A stretch of 64,000 nt of DNA from assembly GCA_020850415.1 (NCBI GenBank), contig JADZER010000017.1, forward strand, positions 124,001 through 188,000, in the 5' to 3' direction. Below the pieces are notes generated by a model that ran no database searches, was not told where the DNA came from, and saw only the letters and a list, made by a program, of their open reading frames with translations. A program made the translations under genes and the position numbers. Of the stretch, positions 42,343 to 52,484 are shown piece by piece; within the stretch, counting starts at the first letter, position 1; each line of letters begins with the position of its first letter. Source of the DNA: Phycisphaerales bacterium. Lineage in GTDB: Bacteria; Planctomycetota; Phycisphaerae; Phycisphaerales; UBA1924.

Positions 42343-44685
42343 ATGTCCAGCTATCGGTCCTTAGCAGCAGCGTTTTTCCTCGCCGTCGGCCTCGCCTTCG
42401 GCGCCGGCAGTGCCGCGGCACAGTGCGAGCACCCCTGGTTCCCGCACCGCGCCGTGCCCGATACCTTCGACCTGCAGACGGCGCTCGACCTCAACGGCCG
42501 GGGCCTGCTCGAGCTCGTCGGGCTCCGCACCGACACGCACCGGCTTGAGCTGGTCACCTTCGACGACGCCCCGCAACCCACCGGGACGGTCCTCTTCGCC
42601 AGCGATGTCGGCCTCGCGCTCGCCGCGGCGGATTTCGACGGCGACGGCGACGCCGATCTGATGATCCACCGCCCCAGCGCCGGCGCCCTCCGGATCCTCT
42701 TCAACGACGCCGGCACGCTCGTCGAAGGGCCGGACATCGACGCCCCCGACGGCTACATCTGCGCCACCGACTTCGACACCGACGGCGATCAGGACATCGC
42801 CCTGGCGAGCAACGGCCTCGTCAGCGTCTACCTGAACGACGGGGCCGCGGGCTTCGCCGCCGGACCGAGCATCCCGCTCGGCGAGTTCGCCCTGGGCGTC
42901 CACCCCGCGGCCCTGGACGCGGACGGCCGCCCCGACCTGATCGCCTACCTCTCGGTCGCCGGTGTGGCGACGGCCTTCCCCGTCCGCCAGACCGTCGCGG
43001 GTCAGCTCGAGGCGGGGCCCGGCGTCGCCGCCAGGCTCCGCGCCGTCGGCGATGCCGACGCCGACGGATACACCGACATCGTCGCCCTGCCGGTCAACCT
43101 CCACCGGGGCAACGGCGCGGGCGGCTTCCTCGGCCCTGCCCAGATCGCGCCGGGCTACGACGAGGCCAAGCACCTCGCCGACCTCGACCACGACGGCGAC
43201 CCGGACCTGATCGCCAACACGCTCGACGGCGACCTCCGCGTCCTCGCCAACAACGGCTCGGGCGCCTTCACCGAGATGCCCGGCGATGTCGGCCGAGACC
43301 CGGCGTGGGGCCCGGTGATCACCCCCGATATGGACGGCGACGGCAACCCCGACCTCGTCACCGGACGCTACGCCGGGACCGACATCTGGACCGGCAACGG
43401 CGACGGGACCTTCGCGGGCAACCCGCCCGTCCCGCTGTTCGGGGGCCAGATCCGGCGCATCGCCTGCGCCGATCTCGACGGCGACGGCGACACCGATGTC
43501 ATCGCCGTCGGCGACCCGGTGATGAACGGCAGCCAACGCTCGCTCGTCGCGCTCGCCAACAACGGCGACGGGGTCCTCACGCAGTTCGCCGGCACGGCGC
43601 TCCCCGCGGCGGACTACCTCGAGACCCCGGTGCTCGCCGACCTCGACGCCGACGGCGACCCCGACGCCGCGCTCATCGTCAACGACCAGGTCGTCATCCT
43701 GGAGAACACCCCCGCCGACCCGTTCACCACCACGCACACCCTCGCCTACGAGTTCGACGCCGACCCCGGCCTGGTGCTCTTCGGCACGGACCTGAACAAC
43801 GACGGCCTCACCGACCTCGTGGCCCCGGGGCGCGACGGCCCGCTGGGCGGCGTGAGGATCTTCCTGAACGACGGCGGGCTCGCGTTCACCCCGTCCCTCG
43901 CCCCGACCACCAACGGCTACGACACCGTCCTCGCCGCCGCCGACTTCGACCGCGACGGCAACGCCGATGTCTTGCTCGGCGATTCCGGTCGCGGCCCGAT
44001 CGCGATCTGCTTCGGCAACGGCGACGGCACGCTCACGCCCCGCTTCCTCTACGAGAACACCAACTACGACTTCTCGCACGGCTACACCGCCGACCTCAAC
44101 GCCGACGACGCCCCCGACCTCGTGCTCCAAGAGGTCGCACGCGACCGCTTCTATGTGCTCCTCAACGACGGTTTCGGCGGCCTCTACGCCTCGCAGAACC
44201 ACCGCGGGTACAACCAGGCCCGCGGCATCGGCGTCGGCGACCTGAACGGCGACGGCCCCGACGACCTCGCCGTCGGCCAGGCCCTCGTCTACGACGCCGC
44301 CGGCGTCTTCCTCGCCGACACCACCGGGCACCTCGACGAGCCCATCCCCTTCACCACCGGCCTCGTCGAGCTCCGCGGCACGCAGATCGCCGACATGAAC
44401 GGGGACGGGGCCGGCGACATCGTCATCGCCGGGAACGCCAGCCAGTACGGCGGCGGCGCCGTCGCGATCTCCATGAACCCCTGCACGCCCCCGCCCTGCC
44501 CCGCCGACTTCAACCACGACGGTGCGGTGAACACCTCCGACTTCGTCGCCTTCCTCAACGCCTGGGCCCACCAGCGCAACCAGGACTGCACCGGCGGCGG
44601 CTGCAGCGCCGACTTCAACGACGACGGGCAGGTCGATACCAGCGACTTCGTCGCGTTCCTCAACACCTGGGCACAGGGGTGCTGA
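42343..44685 (+). CDS. Secreted FG-GAP/VCBS beta-propeller protein with GC-type dockerin tail
   Basis: The 780-aa protein starts at ATG 42343 behind AAGGAGG; the track start is 20 codons too early. After the signal peptide (FFLAVGLAFGAGSAAAQ) the body has a dozen or more FG-GAP/VCBS-type calcium loops (for example DFDGDGDADLMI, DLDHDGDPDLIA, DLNGDGPDDLAV), typical of integrin-like seven-bladed propellers. The C-terminus has two dockerin-like repeats split by a cysteine-containing insert (RNQDCTGGGCSADFNDDG), a feature not seen in the other tails here, and ends QGC. The function is unknown. Two nucleotides separate its stop from the next ATG. Confidence 0.85.
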   Translation: MSSYRSLAAAFFLAVGLAFGAGSAAAQCEHPWFPHRAVPDTFDLQTALDLNGRGLLELVGLRTDTHRLELVTFDDAPQPTGTVLFASDVGLALAAADFDGDGDADLMIHRPSAGALRILFNDAGTLVEGPDIDAPDGYICATDFDTDGDQDIALASNGLVSVYLNDGAAGFAAGPSIPLGEFALGVHPAALDADGRPDLIAYLSVAGVATAFPVRQTVAGQLEAGPGVAARLRAVGDADADGYTDIVALPVNLHRGNGAGGFLGPAQIAPGYDEAKHLADLDHDGDPDLIANTLDGDLRVLANNGSGAFTEMPGDVGRDPAWGPVITPDMDGDGNPDLVTGRYAGTDIWTGNGDGTFAGNPPVPLFGGQIRRIACADLDGDGDTDVIAVGDPVMNGSQRSLVALANNGDGVLTQFAGTALPAADYLETPVLADLDADGDPDAALIVNDQVVILENTPADPFTTTHTLAYEFDADPGLVLFGTDLNNDGLTDLVAPGRDGPLGGVRIFLNDGGLAFTPSLAPTTNGYDTVLAAADFDRDGNADVLLGDSGRGPIAICFGNGDGTLTPRFLYENTNYDFSHGYTADLNADDAPDLVLQEVARDRFYVLLNDGFGGLYASQNHRGYNQARGIGVGDLNGDGPDDLAVGQALVYDAAGVFLADTTGHLDEPIPFTTGLVELRGTQIADMNGDGAGDIVIAGNASQYGGGAVAISMNPCTPPPCPADFNHDGAVNTSDFVAFLNAWAHQRNQDCTGGGCSADFNDDGQVDTSDFVAFLNTWAQGC

Positions 44686-44687
44686 CC

Positions 44688-47120
44688 ATGCGGGGCAAAC
44701 TCCCGGCCGTCGTGCTCGCGTGCCTCGCCGCCCGCGCTGGTGCGCAGGACTCGTTCCCCTTCTTCGGCTACCGCGCGCTGGACGCGACCGGCGCCGCGGC
44801 CGTCGTCGATCTCGACGGCGACGGGCTCCCCGAGGTCGTCGCCCGGGGCGCCCAGTTCATGACCCGCGTCTTCCACAACGCCGGCAACGCCCGGCTCGAC
44901 GCCTTCACCGACTACGCAAGCCCCGAGTACCCAGCGCGCCCCTCCGGCGCCGATGTCACCGGCGACGGCATCCCCGACCTCACGGTCCTCGGCCTCGGGG
45001 AACACATGCTCTGCGTGCGCCAGGGCCAGGGCGCCGGACAGTTCGGCGCCCGCACGGATTCACCCGTCCCCGCCGGGGCACGCCTGTTCGTGCTCGCCGA
45101 CCTCACCGGCGACAACCTGCCCGACGCCGTCGCCGACGACGGCGCGCAGCTCATCCTGTTCCCGGGCGACGGGTCGGGCGCGTTCGGCGCACCCCAGCCC
45201 CTCGGCGCGGCCGCCGCAAAGATCACCGCCCTCGCCGCCGCCGACCTCAACGCCGACGGCCTCACCGACATCGTCGCCCTCTCCGCCGACACCCCCGACT
45301 GCCTCATCCTCCTCGCCACGCCCGGGGGAGGGACCGACGCCCCCATCCACCTCGCCGCCCAGGACGGCGCGACCTCCCTGGCCCTCGCCGACGCCGACGC
45401 CGACGGCGCGACAGATATCCTCATCGGTCAGACCAACGAGGGCGGAGGGCACCCCCGCGGCGTGTGGCTGTACACCAACGACGGACTCGGCGCCTTCGCC
45501 CAGCCCGGCGCCTTCACCTCAACCGGCGTCCCCGACGCCTCGACGCAGCCCCTCGCCATCGGCGTCGCCGAACTCTCCGGCGACGGCCTGCCCGACCTGG
45601 TCGTCGCCGGCGCCGAGCTCCTCCTCTTCCGCGGCACGGGCGAGCCGCAGGCCCCCTTCGCCGACGCCGTCGTCTGGGGCAGGCTCGACGAGCCGACCTC
45701 CGTCGCGTTCGGCGATCTCAACGGCGACGGCAGCACCGACATGGTCACCGCCGGGCGCGACTGCAACGCCTTCCTCAACGACGGCGCCGGGCGATTCCTC
45801 GCCCGGTGGACCACCCTGCCCTTCGTCCAACCCGCGAAGCTCGCGCCCGGGGACCTCAACGCCGACGGCACGCCGGACCTCGGTATCCTCGCCGAGGTCG
45901 GGCGCGACGACGACCATTCCTCCAGCCTCACCGTGCTCCTCTCCGACGGGGCCGGCGGCTACGCGCAGACCGAACCGGTCAGCCTCCCCGCCGACGCGAG
46001 GCTGTTCAGCCTCCAGCCGATCGACCAGAACGCCCCCGGCGAGCTGGACATCGTCGTCGCCGACCTGAACGGCTTCCTCTGGCTCCCCAACCTCGGGGGC
46101 TACGGGCAGCAGTGGCTCGGCCTGGGGCAGCCGAGCATCATCAACCACAACTACAACGACATGCCCCTCGCCATCGTGCACGCCGACTTCGAGTTCTACG
46201 GCAACGAGCAGAACACGCCCGACCCGGACCTGCTCCTCGTCAGCACGCACCGGGGCGGCTCGGCCTCCGAGACCTACTTCCACACCTTCCGCAACGACGG
46301 CGCCGGCGGATACAACGCGGAGCCGACGGTGACGCTCCCCTACGGCGCGATCTGCGCCGCCGGCGCAGACACCGACGCCGACGGCGATACCGATATCGTC
46401 TACGCATCGAACAGCCCCTCCTCCGCCCTGCGGACGCGGCTGAACCAGGTCAACGGAAGTGTTATCAAGGACCGGCAGGACTACGCCGGGATCAGCGACC
46501 TGGCCGATGTCCGCATGCTCGACAGCAACGAAGACGGCGCCCCCGACGCGGTCGTCTACTCCGCCAGAGACAACGACTACAGCGGCGGCGCCACCCTCCT
46601 GCTCAACCGAGGCGACGGCAAGTTCGAGTCGCCCCGGGGGCTCTTCGAGCGCGCCGGCATCGCCTTCGACCTCGGACTCATCAACGACGACCAGTGGGCC
46701 GACGCGGTCGTTCTCAGCGGCGTGGCGTCGTGGAACTTCCCGGAGCTGGCCGTCTTCCTCGGCGATGAGTACGGCGGCTTCTCCGGCCCCTATGTCACCA
46801 CGCTCCAGACCTTACCGGCCGGTTGGCAGGCCGAGGATGTCGCCATCGTTGACATCGACGCCGACGGCCAGGGCGAGGTCGCCGCGGCGGTCTCCCACAC
46901 CGACTACCCCTCCCTCGGCGCCGTGCTCCTCCTCGAGCCCCGCGCCCCCGACCCCTGCCCCGCCGACTTCAACCAGGACGGGGCCGTCAACACCATCGAT
47001 GTCATCGCCTTCCTCGGCGCGTGGTCCGCCGGGGACCCCAGCGCCGATGTCAACCACGATGGCCTGGTCAACACCCAGGATGTGATCGCCTTCCTCGGCG
47101 CCTGGGCCGCCGGCTGCTAG
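44688..47120 (+). CDS. Secreted FG-GAP/VCBS beta-propeller protein with GC-type dockerin tail
   Basis: The 810-aa protein starts 2 nt after the previous stop codon, so translation is probably coupled. The track ORF from 43305 runs through the preceding gene out of frame and is not used. The signal peptide is KLPAVVLACLAARAGAQ. FG-GAP loops run throughout (DLDGDGLPEVVA, DLTGDNLPDAVA, DLNADGLTDIVA, DADADGATDILI). The tail is DFNQDGAVNTIDVIAFLGAW / DVNHDGLVNTQDVIAFLGAW ending AGC. It shares general layout with its upstream neighbour but little sequence outside the loops. The function is unknown. Confidence 0.85.
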   Translation: MRGKLPAVVLACLAARAGAQDSFPFFGYRALDATGAAAVVDLDGDGLPEVVARGAQFMTRVFHNAGNARLDAFTDYASPEYPARPSGADVTGDGIPDLTVLGLGEHMLCVRQGQGAGQFGARTDSPVPAGARLFVLADLTGDNLPDAVADDGAQLILFPGDGSGAFGAPQPLGAAAAKITALAAADLNADGLTDIVALSADTPDCLILLATPGGGTDAPIHLAAQDGATSLALADADADGATDILIGQTNEGGGHPRGVWLYTNDGLGAFAQPGAFTSTGVPDASTQPLAIGVAELSGDGLPDLVVAGAELLLFRGTGEPQAPFADAVVWGRLDEPTSVAFGDLNGDGSTDMVTAGRDCNAFLNDGAGRFLARWTTLPFVQPAKLAPGDLNADGTPDLGILAEVGRDDDHSSSLTVLLSDGAGGYAQTEPVSLPADARLFSLQPIDQNAPGELDIVVADLNGFLWLPNLGGYGQQWLGLGQPSIINHNYNDMPLAIVHADFEFYGNEQNTPDPDLLLVSTHRGGSASETYFHTFRNDGAGGYNAEPTVTLPYGAICAAGADTDADGDTDIVYASNSPSSALRTRLNQVNGSVIKDRQDYAGISDLADVRMLDSNEDGAPDAVVYSARDNDYSGGATLLLNRGDGKFESPRGLFERAGIAFDLGLINDDQWADAVVLSGVASWNFPELAVFLGDEYGGFSGPYVTTLQTLPAGWQAEDVAIVDIDADGQGEVAAAVSHTDYPSLGAVLLLEPRAPDPCPADFNQDGAVNTIDVIAFLGAWSAGDPSADVNHDGLVNTQDVIAFLGAWAAGC

Positions 47121-47243
47121 CCACCACCACGCGAACAACCACCGACACCCGCGCCCCCCAGAAACCACAATCGCCCCGCGCCCCCTTGCCCGCCCCCGCC
47201 CCCCGGTGCAACCGCCGGCTGCTGACCGAGCAGCCCTCACCGC

Positions 47244-49367
47244 TCACTCATCCACCGCCACAAGCTGCACCGCGTCGGCGACCACGAACCCATCGGCCCC
47301 CCCGCCCCCGACGCGCACCACGACCAACGCACCGGGAGTAACGGCGACCCGCCCCACCGGCGCCCACAGCCCGTCGATCGGCGGGCGCTGCCGCTGATCC
47401 AACCACCGCACCTGCCGCGCGTCCCCCCACTCCACCGCCACCGGCACGCGGCTCGCCCGGTTCTCATGCGCCGAGTACGACACCCGCACCTCGTACACCC
47501 CCGCGGGCGCCGACGCGACAAATGTCACCGCGCCCGCCCCGTTGCCGCCCCCGCCGCCGCCCCCGTCGTGCAAATACCCCCGCCCGACGAATAGCCCGAC
47601 CGAGTTGCTCGCCGTCCAGCTCCCCTCCAGCACCGCCTCCCCGTCGTCGATCACGATCCCCCCGAGCGACGAGACCGCGACCCCCCGCGCCCGGGCCTCC
47701 CCGTGCCCGAGCACCTGCCCATCCGCGAGCAGTTGCTCCCGCAGCGCCGCGTACTCCAGGTCCTGCACCGCGACGCCGCGACGCATCGCCATCACCCCCG
47801 CCGTCGCCGCCGACTGCCCCAGCACCATGAACACCGGCTCCATCCGGATCGACCCGTACGCGATGTGCGACGCGCTCACGCACACCGGCACGAGCAGGTT
47901 CTCGCACTCGCCCCTCCGCGGCACGATCGCCCCGTACGCGATCGGGTACGCCCCGCCCGGGCTCACCTGCACATCGCCCTCGTTGCGCACCACCGCGCGC
48001 CCGCCCTCCCCCACCGCCGCATGCCGCCGCACATGGTGGGAGTCCATGTTGTACGACCCCATCCCCACCGACCCCGGCGTCGGGTCGATCCCCCGCAGCA
48101 TCGGCTCGGTCATCACCACCTCCCCCACCATCCGCCTCGCCTCGCGCACATAGATCTGGCGGGGCCAGTTCGCGTTGCCCCGGAACTCGTCGGCCGCGAG
48201 CCCCCACTCACGCATGCTCGCCCGCACGCTCTCGGGCACGCGCGGGTCGCTCACCAGGAACCAGAAGAACCCGCGCTGGTACCGCTCGTGCTCGGCGAGG
48301 ATCTCCGCCCGCTCGGCATAGGTCGCCTCGGGGTAGGCATAGTTCATCCCGATGTTGTCCGTGCTGAACGCCCCGTTGTTGTTCGTGTCCGTCTTGCCGT
48401 TGGGCATCGGGTCGGGCTTCATCAGCGTCGCGTCGGGCTTGGCGACCAGGTACCGCAGCAGCAGCTCGTACTGCCCAGGGTCGTACCCCGCGGGCTCGGT
48501 GAACGGCACGCGGTTCTCCGGCACGCGGGTCATGCACAGCCTGTAGGTGTACGCCTGCACTCGGTGGTCGCCCCCGCCCTCCACCCCCGGCCCGCCCGCG
48601 TCCACCCGCGCCAAGAGCCCGCTCGACGGATCCCCCTCGACGACATACGGATCGACACCGACCTCAAACTGATGCTTCACCGCGTTCGCCGCCTGCACGC
48701 CGTTGAGTGTCTCACCGTACACGCCGTTCGCCTCGCGCCCCACGGCGTACGACACCCCCGCCGCCGCCATCAGGTCGCCCTCATAGGTCGCGTCGATGAA
48801 CACCCGCCCCGCGAACCGCTCCCCCGAGAGCATCCGGATCGACCCGATCCGCCCGCCCCGCAGGCGCACCCCACGCTCGCGATCGAGCCACCGCCCGTGG
48901 AACACCGGGACCCCCGCCTCGGCGAGCATGGTCCCCATCACCCACTCGGCCGCGTGCGGCTCAAACACCCACATCGCGTCCTCACCCGGCCGGTACCGCG
49001 CAAACCCGTCGCGATCCTCCCACCGCCACGCCCCGTCACTCTCGTAGTGCAGCCTGATCCGCCGGTAGAACTCGCGCGAGATGCCGCCGATCACCGCCTT
49101 GTCCCCCGAGTCGGTCCAGCCCAGCCCGTTGGTCGTCATCCCGCCGACATGGTCCTCCGGGCACACGATGGCGACGGTCGCCCCCATCCGCGACGCCTGC
49201 ACCGCCGCCGCCACCCCCGCGGCTGTCCCGCCGTACACCACGAGATCGAACTCTCGCCGTGCCGGCCGCTCCCCCGTCGCGCACCCGCCCAGCACGCAGG
49301 CGGCGGCCGCGACGACCCACACCCGCACATTTCGCAGACACGCCCACCTCGCACAACGATCGCTCAT
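47244..49367 (-). CDS. FAD-dependent oxidoreductase lipoprotein (PF12831 type)
   Basis: The 707-aa protein is targeted by a lipobox signal (WVVAAAACVLGGC). The FAD-binding start is FDLVVYGGTAAGVAAAVQASRMGATVAIV, followed by DHVGGMTTNGLGWTD and later the FIDATYEGDLMAAAGVSYAVGREANGVYGE motif, all characteristic of the exported 'FAD-dependent oxidoreductase' family common in Planctomycetes. The last 140 residues form a separate beta-rich domain (VYEVRVSYSAHENRASRVPVAVEW) resembling a golvesin/CBM-like module. The substrate is unknown. A TAGGCT hexamer lies 7 nt before ATG 49367 with no Shine-Dalgarno, so this may be another leaderless gene. Confidence 0.85.
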   Translation of the reverse strand: MSDRCARWACLRNVRVWVVAAAACVLGGCATGERPARREFDLVVYGGTAAGVAAAVQASRMGATVAIVCPEDHVGGMTTNGLGWTDSGDKAVIGGISREFYRRIRLHYESDGAWRWEDRDGFARYRPGEDAMWVFEPHAAEWVMGTMLAEAGVPVFHGRWLDRERGVRLRGGRIGSIRMLSGERFAGRVFIDATYEGDLMAAAGVSYAVGREANGVYGETLNGVQAANAVKHQFEVGVDPYVVEGDPSSGLLARVDAGGPGVEGGGDHRVQAYTYRLCMTRVPENRVPFTEPAGYDPGQYELLLRYLVAKPDATLMKPDPMPNGKTDTNNNGAFSTDNIGMNYAYPEATYAERAEILAEHERYQRGFFWFLVSDPRVPESVRASMREWGLAADEFRGNANWPRQIYVREARRMVGEVVMTEPMLRGIDPTPGSVGMGSYNMDSHHVRRHAAVGEGGRAVVRNEGDVQVSPGGAYPIAYGAIVPRRGECENLLVPVCVSASHIAYGSIRMEPVFMVLGQSAATAGVMAMRRGVAVQDLEYAALREQLLADGQVLGHGEARARGVAVSSLGGIVIDDGEAVLEGSWTASNSVGLFVGRGYLHDGGGGGGGNGAGAVTFVASAPAGVYEVRVSYSAHENRASRVPVAVEWGDARQVRWLDQRQRPPIDGLWAPVGRVAVTPGALVVVRVGGGGADGFVVADAVQLVAVDE

Positions 49368-49487
49368 ACCCGGCAGCCTACCCGCAGACGGCCCGGCATT
49401 TCTCCGAGTCCGCTACCGGAGCGCGCCCCCGCGATCTCGCGTCTCTTCCAGAGACGAGACCCATAACCCAGCACACCGGAGCACGCC

Positions 49488-50645
49488 ATGCGCACCGCAG
49501 CCATCGCCGTCCTCGCCACCGCCGCACTCAACGCCCACGCCCAGCCCACCTTCCAGGGCCTCGGCGACTTCCCCGGCGGCGGGTTCTACTCCGACGCCTG
49601 GCGCGTCTCCAACGACGGCCGGGCCGTCGCCGGCGCCGGCGAGCCCGCCTCCGGCCTCACCGCCCAACGCTGGACCGCCACCGACGCCCTCGTCCGCCTC
49701 GGCACACTCCCCGGCTTCGAGGATTCCAGCTTCGCCACCGGCCTCTCCGCCACCGGCCGCGCCGTCTGCGGCTACAGCTCCGGCGCCGGCGGCACGGAGG
49801 CCTTCCGCTGGACCGCCGACTCCGGCATGACCGGCCTCGGCGACCTCCCCGGCGCGCCCCACGCCAGCGCCGCCAACTACATCGCCGCCGACGGCGCGAC
49901 CGTCGTCGGCACAGGCAACCAGGACTACAACGCCGGCGCCATGGAAGCCTTCCGCTGGACCGAGGCCACAGGCATCGTCGGCCTCGGCCACGCCCGACAG
50001 AACCACGACTGGAGCGAGGCATGGTGCTGCTCGGCCGACGGCGCCATCGTCGCCGGGCTCAGCATGCAGAACTTCGTCGGAGGCGAGGCCTTCCTCTGGA
50101 CGCAGGCCAACGGCATGACAGGGCTCGGCGATGTCGTCGGCGGCGAGGACTTCAGCGTCGCCGTCGACATGACCCCCGACGGCGCGGTCCTCACCGGCAC
50201 CTGCGCCCCCGACGCCGGCTACGAGGCCTTCCGCTGGACACAGGCCACCGGCATGACCCCCCTCGGCGACCTCCCCGGCGGCGGCCACTACTCCACCGGC
50301 ATCGGAGTCACCGACGACGGCAACACCATCGTCGGCCTCGCCGACTGGGACGGCGGCTTCGGCGCCTCCAACGCCTTCATCTGGGACCCCGCCAACGGCA
50401 TGCGCAACCTCCAGACCGTCCTCGAAACCGAGCACGACCTCGACCTCACCGGCTGGCATCTGCTCTACGCCTACGACATCTCAGGCGACGGCCGCTACAT
50501 CTGCGGCCAGGGCATCAACCCCGCCGGCGACTACGAGGCCTGGCTCGTCGACCTCGGCGCCTGCCCCGCCGACTTCAACGGCGACGGCGCGGTCAACACC
50601 CTCGATGTCCTCACCTTCCTCAACGCCTGGAACGACGGCTGCTGA
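49488..50645 (+). CDS. Secreted HAF-repeat protein with GC-type dockerin tail
   Basis: The 385-aa protein has a signal peptide ending NAHAQ. Seven HAF-type repeats follow: PGGGFYSDAWRVSNDGRAVAG, then several 'EAFRWT..TGM.gLGDLPGG' blocks. The end is DFNGDGAVNTLDVLTFLNAWNDGC, so only one complete dockerin-like repeat is present where its homologue at 2786 has two. The repeat layout is otherwise like the 2786 gene, and the pair are probably paralogues. A small GTCTC/GAGAC hairpin lies in the 5' leader, and CGGAG precedes the ATG. The function is unknown. Confidence 0.85.
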   Translation: MRTAAIAVLATAALNAHAQPTFQGLGDFPGGGFYSDAWRVSNDGRAVAGAGEPASGLTAQRWTATDALVRLGTLPGFEDSSFATGLSATGRAVCGYSSGAGGTEAFRWTADSGMTGLGDLPGAPHASAANYIAADGATVVGTGNQDYNAGAMEAFRWTEATGIVGLGHARQNHDWSEAWCCSADGAIVAGLSMQNFVGGEAFLWTQANGMTGLGDVVGGEDFSVAVDMTPDGAVLTGTCAPDAGYEAFRWTQATGMTPLGDLPGGGHYSTGIGVTDDGNTIVGLADWDGGFGASNAFIWDPANGMRNLQTVLETEHDLDLTGWHLLYAYDISGDGRYICGQGINPAGDYEAWLVDLGACPADFNGDGAVNTLDVLTFLNAWNDGC

Positions 50646-50746
50646 GCCCCGATCCCGCGCGCGAAGCCCCGATCGCACCAGAGCCGCCGACCCGCTCTCG
50701 CTGGGGCATCGGCCATTCCGAGTACTTTGCCGGAAGTCGTCGGTCA

Positions 50747-51160
50747 TCACGAGTCGCTGGCGAACCGGTGCAGGCGGGCGGTGAGGCGATCGGCATCTAG
50801 CGTCTGACACTCCCAGACGATCAGCACCCGCCATCCCAGACGCCTGAGCGCCGCGGCGGTGCGTTTGTCCCGGGCTTGGTTGCGAGCGACTTTCTCTGAC
50901 CAGTACCCGGCATTCTGCTTGGGACGGCGAATGCCGCGGGAGCACCCGTGCCCGTGCCAGAAGCAGCCATGCACAAGCACGATGCGCGATCGTGCGGGCA
51001 TGACGATGTCGGGCTTCCCCGGCAGGTCGGCGCGGTGGAGTGTGAACCGACACCCGAGGCGGTGGAGCGCCGATCGCACGATGCACTCAGGCGTTGTGTT
51101 CCGACTTCGAACAGCTTGCATGCACGCGCGACGCTGGTCGTTTGAGAGGTTGTCGGGCAT
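50747..51160 (-). CDS. vsr: Very-short-patch-repair endonuclease (Vsr)
   Basis: The 137-aa enzyme nicks DNA at T:G mismatches produced by deamination of 5-methylcytosine. The family signature is complete: RRACMQAVRSRNTTPECIVRSALHRLGCRF, the catalytic LPGKPDIVMPARSRIVLVHGCFWHGHGC, and NAGYWSEKVARNQARDKR. It begins 3 nt after the stop of the m5C methyltransferase gene, the usual Vsr arrangement. Base composition here, and across the island to 53475, is visibly less GC-rich than the neighbouring genes. Confidence 0.95.
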   Translation of the reverse strand: MPDNLSNDQRRACMQAVRSRNTTPECIVRSALHRLGCRFTLHRADLPGKPDIVMPARSRIVLVHGCFWHGHGCSRGIRRPKQNAGYWSEKVARNQARDKRTAAALRRLGWRVLIVWECQTLDADRLTARLHRFASDS

Positions 51161-51163
51161 GGT

Positions 51164-52378
51164 TCACGCCGAGATCTTCTTGGTCCGGCCGGTCGACCGG
51201 GCAGTGGAACCGGAACGCACGCACTCGTCAAACACCGGCGTTAAGATGTTCTGATCAAGCCACCGGATGACCGGTACGCACACGCCGTCACCGAAACCAA
51301 ACAGGGACTGGACCGTGTTGGGCGCGAGCTTGAAGCGGGGTGCGCCCTGGAGCCTGGCGTACTCCCGGGGCGACATCCAGCGAAACCGCACCTCGCCTTC
51401 GTGAATCACCATGACGATCTGCCTCGCACTCCCCCCGCGCGGTGTTCTCAAGCACCCGGCCAGATTGTCAAACCTCACCTCCGCTCGCATGACATCGTTG
51501 CGGCAGCGCCGATACACGGTGCCGACATGGAGTCCGCCGGCCGTACGGCGATGTTCCACCTCTCGACGGTGCAGATCGCTCAACATCCCGTAGTGCTTCG
51601 CCGTCGCCGTCTCGTCCCACCACTCCTGATCCGAGTCCGTGTCAATGACCGCACTGAGCGAGTATTTGGCCTGCTTTGGGGCGCGAGGACCTAGCGTCGC
51701 CCAGCCCGTGGCCAGCTCAGTGCGCTCCATCAAACGCCTGAGCACCGGCGGGCGCAGCGCCCCACCGACCTCGATCGCCGCCCGCCATGGGTCATCGAGG
51801 CCTCTCACTCCAGAGCCCTGCCGGATGACCCGCCCTGAGTCGACCGTTTCGTGGACGCCAATGACAAACACTCGCGGTCGGCTCTGCGGGACGAACCACT
51901 TCGCATCCACCACGACGCAATCAAGCCAATAGCCTTCTGCCGCCAAGGTTGTCACCGCTGCCGCAAAATCCGCCCCCCCCTTCGAGGTCAGAAAGCCTGG
52001 GACATTCTCCAGCATCACCAGTTTCGGTCGCCGCCGTCCCAGCGCCTGGAGCGCCTTGATGAACCCGAAATATGTCGACGACTGAGATCCCTCAAACCCT
52101 TGCCAGTGTCCGGCGAGCGACAGATCCGTACATGGGAATGAAGCGGTGGCCAAGAACGGTTCGCCGCTGATCTCCGAGATGATCCGGTCAGTCTGCCAGA
52201 CATCCTCGAGGTGGAAATATGGACTCTCGCCAAACTGGCCCTTGTACATCGCCTCCTTCTTGGGGTCGATGTCATTGGCGTACACACACTCCCAGCCCGA
52301 ACTCTTGAGCGCTTCATGAACCAGGCCGATCCCGGCGAAGAACTCCAAAAAGCACTTTGCAGGACTGTGTTGCGCCAT
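51164..52378 (-). CDS. DNA (cytosine-5-)-methyltransferase of a Type II R-M system
   Basis: The 404-aa enzyme methylates cytosine at C5 in its target site. ATG 52378 has GAGGAG 7 nt upstream; the track start six codons earlier is a GTG. C5-MTase motifs: I, FLEFFAGIGLVHEAL (FAGIG at 14-18); IV, SFPCTDLSLAG (catalytic Cys83); VI, ENVPGF (124-126); VIII, QSRPR (165-169); and a C-terminal target-recognition domain before motif X. Specificity cannot be inferred. Its promoter (52400-52427) lies back to back with that of the controller gene. It forms one R-M island with Vsr, the controller protein and the nuclease. Confidence 0.95.
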   Translation of the reverse strand: MAQHSPAKCFLEFFAGIGLVHEALKSSGWECVYANDIDPKKEAMYKGQFGESPYFHLEDVWQTDRIISEISGEPFLATASFPCTDLSLAGHWQGFEGSQSSTYFGFIKALQALGRRRPKLVMLENVPGFLTSKGGADFAAAVTTLAAEGYWLDCVVVDAKWFVPQSRPRVFVIGVHETVDSGRVIRQGSGVRGLDDPWRAAIEVGGALRPPVLRRLMERTELATGWATLGPRAPKQAKYSLSAVIDTDSDQEWWDETATAKHYGMLSDLHRREVEHRRTAGGLHVGTVYRRCRNDVMRAEVRFDNLAGCLRTPRGGSARQIVMVIHEGEVRFRWMSPREYARLQGAPRFKLAPNTVQSLFGFGDGVCVPVIRWLDQNILTPVFDECVRSGSTARSTGRTKKISA

Positions 52379-52399
52379 CGATCGACTCCTCACCACCGC

Positions 52400-52427
52400 A
52401 GCATAACACCGGACAGATCCCTGTCAA
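52400..52427 (-). promoter_or_regulatory. Methyltransferase promoter (TTGACA-16-TATGCT)
   Basis: On the minus strand TTGACA (52427-52422), 16-bp spacer, TATGCT (52405-52400). The -35 is the consensus hexamer. It starts 17 bp from the controller box at 52444-52478. Confidence 0.65.
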
Positions 52428-52443
52428 GTCGATGGGGACATGA

Positions 52444-52478
52444 ATGGTACTCATAGTCCGTGGACTGATCGATACCAT
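52444..52478 (+). promoter_or_regulatory. C-box operator for the restriction controller protein
   Basis: The core reads ACTCATAGTCCGTGGACTGA, which matches the classic C-box arrangement (ACTnATAGTCCGTGGACT) known from PvuII-type systems. It is framed by ATGGTA and TACCAT, making a longer inverted repeat. It lies about 7-12 bp upstream of the -10 of the controller gene, where C protein dimers activate and then repress the C-R operon. Confidence 0.8.
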
Positions 52479-52484
52479 CAGTGA